Position numbers and translations under genes: made by a program. From Alphaproteobacteria bacterium (lineage in GTDB: Bacteria; Pseudomonadota; Alphaproteobacteria; Micropepsales; Micropepsaceae), in contig PKWC01000068.1 in the NCBI GenBank assembly GCA_003131925.1, positions 2,843 to 24,275 of the forward strand: 21,433 nt of DNA. Direction: 5' to 3'. The notes under the pieces were generated by a model. It ran no database searches, was not told where the DNA came from, and saw nothing but the letters and a program-made list of their open reading frames with translations. This document shows positions 14,607 to 21,433 of the stretch, one piece after another. Every line of letters begins with the position of its first letter. Position 1 is the first letter of the stretch.

Positions 14607-14957
14607 TTGTCATGGCCCGCGCAAGTGCATGGGCGCTGAGATAACGCAGGCCGAGAGACCCCTCACCCATTTCAGAGCGGTCGCGAGGGCTCGAATGTTT
14701 CCCCTCTCCCACAAGGGGAGAGGGGAAACAACGCGCTTGTTTTCCGGCATTGATGCAGCGCTCCGACTTCCCCTCTCCCCTTGTGGGAGAGGGACGCAGA
14801 TACGTGCAATGATTTCTGCTCCGGCGCGGGTGAGGGGTCTCTCGGCCTATCTTAGCGCCCATGCGATTGCGCGGGCCACCCAGACGGGAGTGGCGTGCGA
14901 TCGATTGTGAAGACTGGGTGGCCAGGTTCCCGCTGTCGCGTCGCCGGACCATGACAA
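14607..14957. repeat. Dispersed palindromic repeat interrupted by a second element
   Basis: The outer element is the same family as 9677-9801: it opens TTGTCATGGCCCGCGCAAG at 14607, resumes as TTGCGCGGGCCACCCAG near 14867-14883, then CTGGGTGGCC from 14914 to GGACCATGACAA at 14957. Its first hairpin is split by the 236-bp element at 14628-14863. Outside these repeats the lysR-DUF2182 gap shows no gene. Confidence 0.75.
14628..14863. mobile_element. MITE-like palindromic element nested in another repeat
   Basis: Terminal inverted repeats begin CATGGGCGCTGAGATAACG (14628 onward, to 14668) and end ATCTTAGCGCCCATG (from 14828 to 14863). They share the run GGCCGAGAGACCCCTCACCC, with one 5-base gap and one substitution elsewhere. 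Inside are two hairpins built on CCCCTCTCCC/GGGAGAGGGG (14698-14730 and 14770-14793), which are also perfect inverted copies of each other over 24 bp. No ORF. The whole folds as one long palindrome, as expected for a non-autonomous element moved by a transposase encoded elsewhere. Confidence 0.65.
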
Positions 14958-14987
14958 TCGTTTTTGATTCAATCCATCAGAATTCAC

Positions 14988-15800
14988 TCATGTCACGAGC
15001 ATCCAGATTCCGACAGCAATCGCGATCCCGCCTGCGGCGGCTGCGAGAACACGTCCGCCCGGGACCACTTTTTCCAGCAGGACCAGAATCGCAATCACTG
15101 CAATCCACAACACGTTCATCACGCCGCCGACGAAGAGCAGCACCATCAAGGCCCAGCAGCAGCCGACGCAATAGGCGCCATGCAACATTCCTAGCCGCAA
15201 CGAACCTGTTGGGCTGGATTGGAACCCGCCGTGCTGCTGCACGAAGTGAAGGGGCGAGCGGCATTGGGCGAGGCATGCCCCCTTGAGCGGCGTCCACTGA
15301 TAGAGACCGGCCAGGATCAGCACGCCGGCGCCGACGAAGCGGTTCGCGCTTGCGAGCATCGGCGTCAGCAGCGCCGCCCACTCCAAAAAATATTGGGCAG
15401 CGGTGGCCGCTAGCGCAAAGCCCGTCCACACGGCGAGGTACCCCGCCGCAAACCATCCTGCCGATGCGAATTGCTTTCCGAGCGTGACGGCTTGGCGTGC
15501 GACCTGGGAATAGATGAGAATCATCGGCGCCGCCGAAGGCGTCATCATGCCCACCATCATCACCGTCCACATCGTGAATACGAACAGCGCGTGGGGAAGC
15601 GTCCACACCGCAAATTGGGGCGACAGCATGCCCGGCATGTTCATGCCCGTCATATCCATGGCCGACGTGTCGGAGAACGCGCGCATATTGTGCGCCAACC
15701 ACAGCACATAGGCCCAGGCGAGCGCCGCCATGATGGCCAATGCGAACGAAACTATCAGGTTGTCGCGCTTGAGAGCCGCCTCGAGCCGGCCACGAGCCAT
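14988..15800 (-). CDS. DUF2182 membrane protein, putative metal-binding
   Basis: A 270-residue polytopic membrane protein of the DUF2182 family. The first membrane segment (about 13-36) is followed by a methionine-rich loop MDMTGMNMPGM at 48-58. The family core MWTVMMVGMMTPSAAPM is at 77-93. Then come segments near 112-135, 153-168, 205-230 and 231-270. A CLAQC pair (176-180) and HGAYCVGCC (207-215) add cysteines and histidine. These suggest copper or another soft metal, but the function is unproven. The start at 15800 overlaps the stop of the DUF1326 gene as TGATG, giving coupled translation; an ATG at 15824 would add eight residues. It is the second gene of the leftward pair. Confidence 0.85.
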   Translation of the reverse strand: MARGRLEAALKRDNLIVSFALAIMAALAWAYVLWLAHNMRAFSDTSAMDMTGMNMPGMLSPQFAVWTLPHALFVFTMWTVMMVGMMTPSAAPMILIYSQVARQAVTLGKQFASAGWFAAGYLAVWTGFALAATAAQYFLEWAALLTPMLASANRFVGAGVLILAGLYQWTPLKGACLAQCRSPLHFVQQHGGFQSSPTGSLRLGMLHGAYCVGCCWALMVLLFVGGVMNVLWIAVIAILVLLEKVVPGGRVLAAAAGGIAIAVGIWMLVT

Positions 15801-16432
15801 CAGCGCACGATGCCGTCCTGGCAAAGATGCAGCTGGCAGAACTGTCCGTAAGTGTCGTTGAACTCAAGCGCGATCGGGCCGCTGGTCTTCGACCAGCCGC
15901 GGCCCATCTCGGCCAGGGTGTATTCGAAGCCGTCGGGAATATCGATGCGGGCGCGATGCTCTTTCCCCGTCACGGGATTGACGATCGGTTCACCCCGCTG
16001 CTCGACATGACCGGGAACGCGCATTCGGGCGCGCCTTTTGTCGACGTCCACTTCGAACTCGATGTCGCTGAAAAGCGGTTCGTGCGCCTTGACGAATGTC
16101 GCAGCAAAGACGTTGAAGATCGTCGCGCCCGGAGCCGTGTCCTGTCCGCTCATGATACGGAGCAACGCCTCGCGCTGGGCCGGATCGGCCCGCCGGTCCA
16201 CGATCGGAAGGACTTCTCCTCCGCCTTCGTGAATGGCTCCGGGCCAGCTGAACACGCCGGCAATCCTCAGTCCGTCGAGCGGCGTGTCGCCATGATGTCC
16301 GGAATCGATCTGTATCCCCACCACGGCGGCGCAATTGCCGTGCGTCGGCAGGGCATTGAACTGGCAAGGGCAGCCATAGGCGCAATTGCAGTTGGTGAAC
16401 TCCCTGCCGTGCAGGGTCCATTTCAAGCCCAT
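15800..16432 (-). CDS. DUF1326 protein with N-terminal cysteine cluster
   Basis: A 210-residue DUF1326 protein. The family signature is at the N-terminus: WTLHGREFTNCNCAYGCPC, with C15, C17, C21, C23 and a further C34 (HGNC). Two more cysteines are near the end (C199, C204). There is no signal peptide or membrane segment, so it is probably cytosolic. The clustered CxC and CxC pairs suggest metal binding or thiol chemistry; no activity is established. The start is the ATG at 16432, with a strong GGGGAGGAAAAG ribosome site. The DUF1326-DUF2182 pairing recurs in proteobacteria and here the genes overlap, supporting joint function, perhaps metal handling at the inner membrane. That role is inference. 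Confidence 0.86.
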   Translation of the reverse strand: MGLKWTLHGREFTNCNCAYGCPCQFNALPTHGNCAAVVGIQIDSGHHGDTPLDGLRIAGVFSWPGAIHEGGGEVLPIVDRRADPAQREALLRIMSGQDTAPGATIFNVFAATFVKAHEPLFSDIEFEVDVDKRRARMRVPGHVEQRGEPIVNPVTGKEHRARIDIPDGFEYTLAEMGRGWSKTSGPIALEFNDTYGQFCQLHLCQDGIVR

Positions 16433-16621
16433 CTTTTCCTCCCCGAAGGTATACGCGGCGCACAACCGCGCGTACCAGATTGCGACCATAGCATGCGGCA
16501 CGCGTGCCGTGCGACCAATTTGGCCGGGCGACTGCGCTGCAAGCGCCCGGAACGGGCCATTTTATCCGGCAAAATTCGCCCAACGCTTCAATTCTATTGA
16601 AACGATTGTGCGGCATACTAT

Positions 16622-16759
16622 GTGCGTTGGGCCGTGAGCCATTCCCCCATGGCAGCGGCAAGGCGAAAGTTTCGCTTCGTCGTTTCCCGCGGCGAGTTGA
16701 AGCGGGAGACACCCAAGCAACATAAGCCGGGGCGTTCATTCGCCCCGGCTCTTTTTTTC
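16622..16759 (+). ncRNA. Candidate structured small RNA
   Basis: No convincing ORF occupies this stretch, but four hairpins follow one another on the plus strand. First, GCCAT (16638-16642)/ATGGC (16649-16653) with the loop TCCCCC and an outer CCGT/GCGG extension. Second, AGGCGAA/TTCGCTT at 16661-16677. Third, GTTTCCCGC (16682-16690)/GCGGGAGAC (16702-16710), 9 bp with one G-U. Fourth, the terminator at 16725-16758. The C-rich loop could pair with Shine-Dalgarno sequences, as in known alphaproteobacterial sRNAs. TACTAT at 16616-16621 could be a -10, with TTCTAT 18 bp or TTGAAA only 13 bp upstream; both are weak. The 5' end is therefore a guess. No Rfam family could be assigned by eye. Confidence 0.55.
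16725..16758 (+). terminator. Rho-independent terminator (plus strand)
   Basis: A perfect 10-bp stem, AGCCGGGGCG (16725-16734) and CGCCCCGGCT (16741-16750), with loop TTCATT, then CTTTTTTT. The T-run is only on the plus strand, so it ends a plus-strand transcript and not the minus-strand EF-G-like gene stopping at 16785. No plus-strand protein gene precedes it, which is the main argument for the small RNA. Confidence 0.85.
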
Positions 16760-16784
16760 ATCTCCGTCATAGAAGTGGATGCTC

Positions 16785-18824
16785 TCAGGCCGCCGCCTTG
16801 TGCGACGCCACAACATGGTCGGCGAGCTTGCCCGTAAGTTCGGCCAGATGGTCGAATTCCATCTCGAACGTGCCCACTCCCTGCGTCAGCGAGCGAAGAT
16901 CGATGATGATACTGTGCAGCTCGGCCAGGGGCATCTGTGCATCCACCGTGTCCCAGCCCTTCCAGCCCGGCCGCGCGTCGTAACCCATCAGCTGTCCGCG
17001 CCGCCCGCTCACCACCTGATTGACCTTCGACGTGGCGTCGTTGGGAATATGAATCTTAACCCGCATGATCGGCTCGAGCAGAACTGGTGCGCAATTCGGC
17101 ATGCCTTCCGTCATGGCGATGCGCCCCGCCGTCTGAAAGGCGGCGTCGGACGAATCGACGGTGTGATAGGAACCGTCGACCAGCGCGACACCTACATCAA
17201 CCACAGGAAATCCGAGCGGACCCTGCTTCAGAAAATCGACGACGCCTTTTTCGACCGAGGGAATGAATTGTCTGGGGACTACACCACCCTTGATCAGATC
17301 CTCGAACACGAACCCCGTGCCGCGCGGCAGCGGCTTGATCTCGATATGCACGTCGCCGAACTGGCCGTGCCCGCCCGACTGCCGCTTGTGCCGGCCATGC
17401 TGCCGTCCGGGTTTTCGGATCGTTTCCTTGTAGGGAATCTTCGGCTGATGCGTCGTGATCTTGAGCCCAAATTTGCTCGCGAGCTTCTCGGCGGCGACTT
17501 TCAGATGAATCTCGCCCTGGCCCGCCAGCGACATTTCCTGCAACTCCGCATTCTGCCGGAAATGCAACGACGGGTCTTCCTCCTGAATCTTGTGGATCGC
17601 GGCGGTGAGTTTGACCTCGTCCTTGCGATCCGTCGTTTCGATTGCAAGCGCGTAAACCGGTTCGAGCGCTTCGATGGCGGCACTCGCGGCAAGCGTTTTT
17701 GCGACTGAGAGAGTATCGCCGGTCATCATGCCTTCGAGCCGCGCGACCGCGACAGTTTCTCCGGCCTTTGCTTCGGCGAGCTTCGTCTGGGCGTCGCCCT
17801 TCAAGGCGAAGATGCCCGCGACCCGCGCATCGCGGCCATCGCTTGCGTGCAACACAGCGCCATCCTTGAGCGGGCCGGCGAACACGCGCACAAGGCTCAG
17901 CTTTCCGTGGGCGCCATTGTAGGTCTTCAATATTTGCGCCACCGCTTCGCCATCCGTCTTGACGCCGAGGCGCGCAGCCGTTGCCGTCAGCTCCGGCACT
18001 TCGTGTCTCAAGGCCTTGAGGAGCCGGCGGATGCCGTTGTCCTTCTCTGCGGAGCCGATCAGCGCCGGAACCACAAGCCCTTCCGCCAGCTCCTTCGAAA
18101 GGTCGCCAAAGACTTCATCGCGCGGCGGCTCGACGTCGGAAAGTAGCTCTTCCATCAGATGCTCGTCGTAGTCGGCGAGCTTTTCGAGCATCGAGAACCG
18201 TGCCTGCTTCTCCTCTTCCTTCACGTCGCCGGCCAGATCGACGATTTTCGATTCATCGTGCTCGCGATAGACGAAAGCGCGTTCGAGCGCGAGATCGACG
18301 AACCCCGTCACGATCCCGTCTTCCCAGATCGGAATCTGCCGCAGCAGCAGCGGCTTGTCGCTCGCCTCCTGCAGTCCGGCGAGCAGATCGCGCAATGCAC
18401 CCTGCGCCTTGTCGATTTTGTTGATGAAGAGGAAATGGGGGATGGAAAGATCGGAGAGGCGCTTGAGGAACGGCTTCAGCATCTGCACCTTTGCCGGGTC
18501 GGGCTCGCAGACGACGACAGCCGCATCGACGCCCGGCAAGACATTGAGCGTATCCTGAAGGAATTCGATCGAGCCGGGGCAATCGAGAAAGGTGAAACTC
18601 TCATCGAGATATTTTGTCGTCGCGCAGTTCACCTCGACGCTCATCTGCCGCGCCCGGGCTTCGGGCGACGAGTCGCCAACGGTGTTGCGCTGCGGTACTG
18701 AGCCCTTGCGCTGGATCGCGCCGGTGATGGCGAGAATGCTTTCCAGCAGCGTCGTCTTGCCGCTGCCGAACGGTCCCACCAGGGCCACTGCGCGTGGCCC
18801 ACTTCCTCCGTTTTTTCTGGACAT
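16785..18824 (-). CDS. EF-G-like translational GTPase (EF-G2 type)
   Basis: A 679-residue paralogue of elongation factor G with all five domains by length. The G domain has the P-loop GPFGSGKTT (17-25), DCPG at 81-84 and NKID at 135-138. Domain II follows near 300-390 and the domain IV/V part includes KPGRQHGRHKRQSGGHGQFGDV and SVEKGVVDF. Two departures matter. The P-loop differs from the classical AHIDAGKTT, and the histidine after DTPG that activates water in EF-G is a serine (S85). The protein may bind GTP but hydrolyse it poorly, as reported for some EF-G2 proteins. The start at ATG 18824 has AAGGAGG upstream. It is a single gene; no tuf or rps neighbours. Its role in translation, stress or ribosome rescue is unproven. 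Confidence 0.9.
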   Translation of the reverse strand: MSRKNGGSGPRAVALVGPFGSGKTTLLESILAITGAIQRKGSVPQRNTVGDSSPEARARQMSVEVNCATTKYLDESFTFLDCPGSIEFLQDTLNVLPGVDAAVVVCEPDPAKVQMLKPFLKRLSDLSIPHFLFINKIDKAQGALRDLLAGLQEASDKPLLLRQIPIWEDGIVTGFVDLALERAFVYREHDESKIVDLAGDVKEEEKQARFSMLEKLADYDEHLMEELLSDVEPPRDEVFGDLSKELAEGLVVPALIGSAEKDNGIRRLLKALRHEVPELTATAARLGVKTDGEAVAQILKTYNGAHGKLSLVRVFAGPLKDGAVLHASDGRDARVAGIFALKGDAQTKLAEAKAGETVAVARLEGMMTGDTLSVAKTLAASAAIEALEPVYALAIETTDRKDEVKLTAAIHKIQEEDPSLHFRQNAELQEMSLAGQGEIHLKVAAEKLASKFGLKITTHQPKIPYKETIRKPGRQHGRHKRQSGGHGQFGDVHIEIKPLPRGTGFVFEDLIKGGVVPRQFIPSVEKGVVDFLKQGPLGFPVVDVGVALVDGSYHTVDSSDAAFQTAGRIAMTEGMPNCAPVLLEPIMRVKIHIPNDATSKVNQVVSGRRGQLMGYDARPGWKGWDTVDAQMPLAELHSIIIDLRSLTQGVGTFEMEFDHLAELTGKLADHVVASHKAAA

Positions 18825-18946
18825 GCTCGCCTCCTTGCCCCGGTTGGGGATCGGGGCGCGCACGGGCGCACGTCTTCGCTCAAGACGACGCTACGTCACC
18901 ACCCCAAGCGAATGCTCGCGCCTTGGAACGGCGCTGGCAAGAGGGT

Positions 18947-19072
18947 GCGTGTCATCCCGGCCGAAGCGACAGCGGGGAGCCGGGACCTAAGGAACACGTG
19001 CTTTACATGCGCCTGGCTCGTGCTTCCCGAGTTCCCAATGATGCGCCGCCGCGCGTCTAGGGGATGACACGC
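18947..19072. repeat. Intergenic element with 12-bp inverted ends
   Basis: GCGTGTCATCCC (18947-18958) and GGGATGACACGC (19061-19072) are perfect inverted repeats bounding 126 bp. The left end continues GGCCGAAGCGACAGCGG, a wording typical of alphaproteobacterial intergenic repeats. No ORF of note. It fills much of the gap between the EF-G-like gene and the aminotransferase. Confidence 0.65.
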
Positions 19073-19134
19073 TATGGGCGCGTCAGCCGAGACGTCACGC
19101 TTTCAGAAAGTGGAGTGCCGCAGCGGCGCCGAAT

Positions 19135-20358
19135 TCAGCGCAGGCCGGCGCAGAAGCGCTGGATGCGGCGACATGCTTCTTCGAGAGAGGAATTCGATGC
19201 CGCGTAGGAGACGCGGAAGAACGGCGAGAGCCCGAAAGCCGCGCCGTGCACGGCCGCGACTCCTTCCGTTTCGAGCAGCTCCCTGACGAAATCTTCGTCG
19301 GTCGCAATCCGCGCGCCGGCCGGCGTGCATCTGCCAATCAGCTTTCGAATCGAAGCGTAGACGTAGAAAGCGCCTTCGGGCCTCGTGCATTCGATTCCAT
19401 ATGCCTGGTTGAGCATCGAAACGACGAGATCGCGCCGTTCCTGAAAGGCGCGGCGGAATTCGTCCATGAAATCCTGCGGACCGTCCAATGCCTCGACGCT
19501 GGCCCATTGAGAGATCGAAGCGGGATTCGAAACGGTCTGCGACTGGAGTTTGGCCATGGCCTTGATCAGTGGTTCCGGGCCACCGCAATAGCCGATTCGC
19601 CAGCCGGTCATGGCGTAGGCCTTCGAGACGCCGTTCATCGTCAGCGTACGCTCGTAGAGACGCGGTTCTGCCGCGGCGACGGTTTCGAAGCGGAAGCCAT
19701 CGTAGACGAGATGCTCGTACATGTCGTCGGCGAGGATCCAGACATGGGGATGGCGCAGCAGAACGTCGGTGAGCGCGCGCAGTTGCGCACGCGTGTAGCA
19801 GGCGCCGGAAGGATTGCCGGGCTGATTGAAGATCAGCCATTTGGTTTTCGGCGTGATCGCCCGCTCGAGATCTTCGGGCCTCAGGCGAAAGCCGTTCTCG
19901 ATGCTGGTTTCGACGATGACGGGCCTGGCATCTGCAAACAACACGATATCGGGATAACTGACCCAATAGGGGGCAGACATGATCACTTCGTCGCCCGGGT
20001 TGAGCGTCGCCAGCAGGGCGTGGAAGATAACGCTCTTTCCGCCCGGCGCCGCGAAGCATTGCGCGGGCGCATAGTCGAGGCTGTTCTCGCGCTTGAATTT
20101 CGCGGAGATCGCCTTGCGCAGCTCGGGGATTCCCTCGACGGCCGTGTATTTCGTTTCGCCCCGCCGGATCGCGGCGATTGCCGCCTCCTTGATATTGTCG
20201 GGCGTGTCGAAATCAGGCTCGCCGGCGCCGAGTGCGATCACGTCGTATCCCAGGGCCTTGAGATCGCGCGCCTTCTGGTTCGCGGCAATCGTCTGTGCCG
20301 GTTGAATTCGGCCGATCGACCGGGCCAGAAAGCCCTCGGGCAGGGCGCGCGAACTCAC
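19135..20358 (-). CDS. Aspartate aminotransferase-type PLP aminotransferase
   Basis: A 407-residue class I aminotransferase interconverting amino acids and 2-oxoacids, probably aspartate/oxaloacetate. Fold-type I marks are GAGEPDFDTPDNIKEAA (44-60), the APYW segment (129-132), NQPGNPSG (178-185), ADDMYEHLVY (210-219) with the PLP-pyridine aspartate D211, and SKAYAMTGWRIGY (245-257) with Schiff-base lysine K246. FFRVSYA near the end holds the carboxylate-binding arginine. It resembles the bacterial aatA group; exact substrate is not decided, as relatives include prephenate aminotransferases. The start is GTG at 20358 with GGAGG ten bases upstream; no in-frame ATG fits the conserved N-terminus. 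It is divergent from the TPR gene. Confidence 0.93.
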   Translation of the reverse strand: MSSRALPEGFLARSIGRIQPAQTIAANQKARDLKALGYDVIALGAGEPDFDTPDNIKEAAIAAIRRGETKYTAVEGIPELRKAISAKFKRENSLDYAPAQCFAAPGGKSVIFHALLATLNPGDEVIMSAPYWVSYPDIVLFADARPVIVETSIENGFRLRPEDLERAITPKTKWLIFNQPGNPSGACYTRAQLRALTDVLLRHPHVWILADDMYEHLVYDGFRFETVAAAEPRLYERTLTMNGVSKAYAMTGWRIGYCGGPEPLIKAMAKLQSQTVSNPASISQWASVEALDGPQDFMDEFRRAFQERRDLVVSMLNQAYGIECTRPEGAFYVYASIRKLIGRCTPAGARIATDEDFVRELLETEGVAAVHGAAFGLSPFFRVSYAASNSSLEEACRRIQRFCAGLR

Positions 20359-20705
20359 GAATCCGAATCCTCCGTTTGCGGGCGCGACATATCCGCTGCC
20401 CGGATGCCGGAGGCAAGAGGCACAATCGCTCGCTCACCGATTTCAGGCGATTCGACCAGAATGTCGTGAGCACAGTGCCTCCACCCCGTCGATCGTCGAG
20501 ATAGAGGGACGGGCTCACGCCAATTTGAAGCGCCCTTTGCGATCGCCGATGGCGGCGGAATTGCAAAAAACCACGGCATACAAAGCTCTTCGAGGCAGGC
20601 CCGCGCTCAACCGGCCTGGCAACCTCTGCAATTCGTGAAGTGGCCGGCATGGACGAGCACTGAGGCGAGTGAGACAATTCCTGCGGCATCCGGAGGAGGG
20701 CCGCC
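20359..20705. other. Intergenic region between divergent genes, nothing clear
   Basis: Holds the ribosome sites of the aminotransferase (GGAGG, minus strand) and of the TPR gene (GGAGGAGGG at 20692-20700, plus strand). No convincing promoter, repeat, RNA gene or protein-like ORF was recognised in between; open frames here overlap on both strands and look like GC-rich noise. Confidence 0.5.
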
Positions 20706-21281
20706 ATGAATTTCCGCATATTGAGCGTGATCGCGCTTTCCGCGATTGCCGTTTCCGCCGCGCCCCGGGCGCAGGCCGCCGTTACGGTTCTGGGCAACGG
20801 CGTGGCACACAGCTGTTTCGAGTTCGCAGAGTTCGCCGGCAATCCGACCGACGGCGTCGCCACCTGCACGTTCGCGCTCGAACAGACGACACTCTCCGTC
20901 AAGGACCGGGCCGCGACCTACATCAATCGCGGCATTCTGTTGGCGCGCAACGACCAGACACAGAATGCTCTCGCCGACTACAACAGAGGACTCACGATGG
21001 ATGCCGATCTCGGCGAAGGCTATGTCGATCGCGGCGCCATCATGATCGTGCTGCGGCGCTACGACGATGCGGTCGCCGATTTCGACAAGGGAATATCGCT
21101 GGGGGCCAATCGCCTGCAGATCGCCTATTACGACCGGGCGATCGCCGATGAAGCGCTGGGCAACATCCGCGCGGCCTACGAAGATTACAAGAAGGCTGCA
21201 GAAATTCAGCCGGACTTTGCGCTCGCAACCCAGCAGCTCGCCCGTTTCCGGGTGGTGCGCAAAGCAGCCGACGGCTCCTGA
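20706..21281 (+). CDS. Secreted TPR-repeat protein
   Basis: A 191-residue protein with a Sec signal peptide: MNFR, a hydrophobic stretch to about residue 18, and a likely cut after AQA at 22-24. The mature part has a short segment with two cysteines (C37, C54) that could form a disulfide in the periplasm. About three tetratricopeptide repeats follow at 67-100, 101-134 and 135-170, recognisable by YINRGILLARNDQTQNALAD, YVDRGAIMIVLRRYDDAVAD and the AYEDYKKAAEIQP ending. GGAGGAGGG just before the ATG is a strong ribosome site. TPRs mediate protein-protein contact; the partner is unknown. It is divergent from the aminotransferase. Confidence 0.88.
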   Translation: MNFRILSVIALSAIAVSAAPRAQAAVTVLGNGVAHSCFEFAEFAGNPTDGVATCTFALEQTTLSVKDRAATYINRGILLARNDQTQNALADYNRGLTMDADLGEGYVDRGAIMIVLRRYDDAVADFDKGISLGANRLQIAYYDRAIADEALGNIRAAYEDYKKAAEIQPDFALATQQLARFRVVRKAADGS

Positions 21282-21294
21282 ACGCACTGACCAC

Positions 21295-21331
21295 GCGCGC
21301 GACAGATTGATACAATTCAACTGTTGCGCGC
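21295..21331. other. Hairpin after the TPR gene
   Basis: GCGCGCGACAG (21295-21305) and CTGTTGCGCGC (21321-21331) form an 11-bp stem with one G-T pair and a 15-base loop. No T-run follows, so it may be an imperfect terminator or an operator for a downstream gene. Confidence 0.4.
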
Positions 21332-21379
21332 CGTCTGCCGGTGGCTATCTGTTTGTCTCGCGCGACGGCGAGAGGCACG

Positions 21380-21433
21380 ATGGGTCCGCCCCAAACAGTT
21401 GAAGCCGAAGAGCGGCGGGCCGCCTCGCTTGCT
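21380..21433 (+). CDS. Possible start of a further gene (truncated by window end)
   Basis: An ATG at 21380 preceded by GAGAGG opens a frame of 18 codons (MGPPQTVEAEERRAASLA) that is still open at the window edge. Too short to assign. Confidence 0.35.
   Translation, partial: MGPPQTVEAEERRAASLA

Noticed and set aside
16504..16837. Short plus-strand ORFs over the small-RNA region
   Set aside because: Overlapping frames in different phases, no good ribosome site, and the frames run through the terminator hairpin and T-run; the hairpin series explains the sequence better.
16779..17708. Plus-strand open frame (309 codons) opposite the EF-G-like gene
   Set aside because: Shadow of the EF-G C-terminal half; the Shine-Dalgarno and motif evidence all support the minus strand.
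19246..20469. Plus-strand open frame (407 codons) opposite the aminotransferase
   Set aside because: Antisense to a complete PLP enzyme; no motifs of its own.

Overview
This GC-rich window comes from an alphaproteobacterial chromosome, most likely Hyphomicrobiales (Rhizobiales) or a near relative. The evidence is the gene order (metY, CoA-binding protein, enoyl-CoA hydratase-like gene, rplM-rpsI, short-type argC), the lrp/trxB/lysR cluster, a class I PHA synthase, and dense intergenic palindromes of the kinds common in that group. The genus cannot be fixed from sequence alone.

Left part (1-9501) is ordinary chromosome. A leftward operon runs from an ECHDC3-like crotonase through a CoA-binding protein to metY, which is cut by the window edge. 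Divergent from it, a clear sigma-70-type promoter drives rplM-rpsI. A DUF805 membrane protein follows on the minus strand, then an overlapping argC-paiB pair, a convergent class I phaC, and a divergent MHS-type transporter with a large periplasmic insertion.

Middle part (about 9500-11905) is accessory. It is visibly AT-richer and bracketed by mirrored copies of the same intergenic repeats. It holds the 3' part of a tRNA-Gly(CCC) without its 5' half, which looks like an integration scar. It also holds a two-gene minus-strand operon (zinc ribbon-DUF4145, then a stand-alone GIY-YIG nuclease) preceded by a tandem 28-bp repeat and a tiny leader ORF, and a possible 43-residue membrane protein. This is the best place in the window to look for an undescribed, possibly defence-related, system.

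Right part (11920-21433) returns to the chromosome. An Lrp/AsnC regulator is divergent from trxB-lysR. A 351-bp repeat is interrupted by another palindromic element. An overlapping DUF1326-DUF2182 pair has cysteine and methionine clusters suggesting metal or redox function. A probable structured small RNA of about 140 nt ends in a strong intrinsic terminator. An EF-G-like GTPase lacks the usual catalytic histidine. An inverted-repeat element, an aspartate-type aminotransferase, a secreted TPR protein and the possible start of another gene complete the window.

The strongest candidates for something new are the small RNA (16622-16759), the DUF4145/GIY-YIG cassette beside the tRNA scar, and the DUF1326-DUF2182 pair. 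Functions are inferred from motifs read by eye; no database search was possible.
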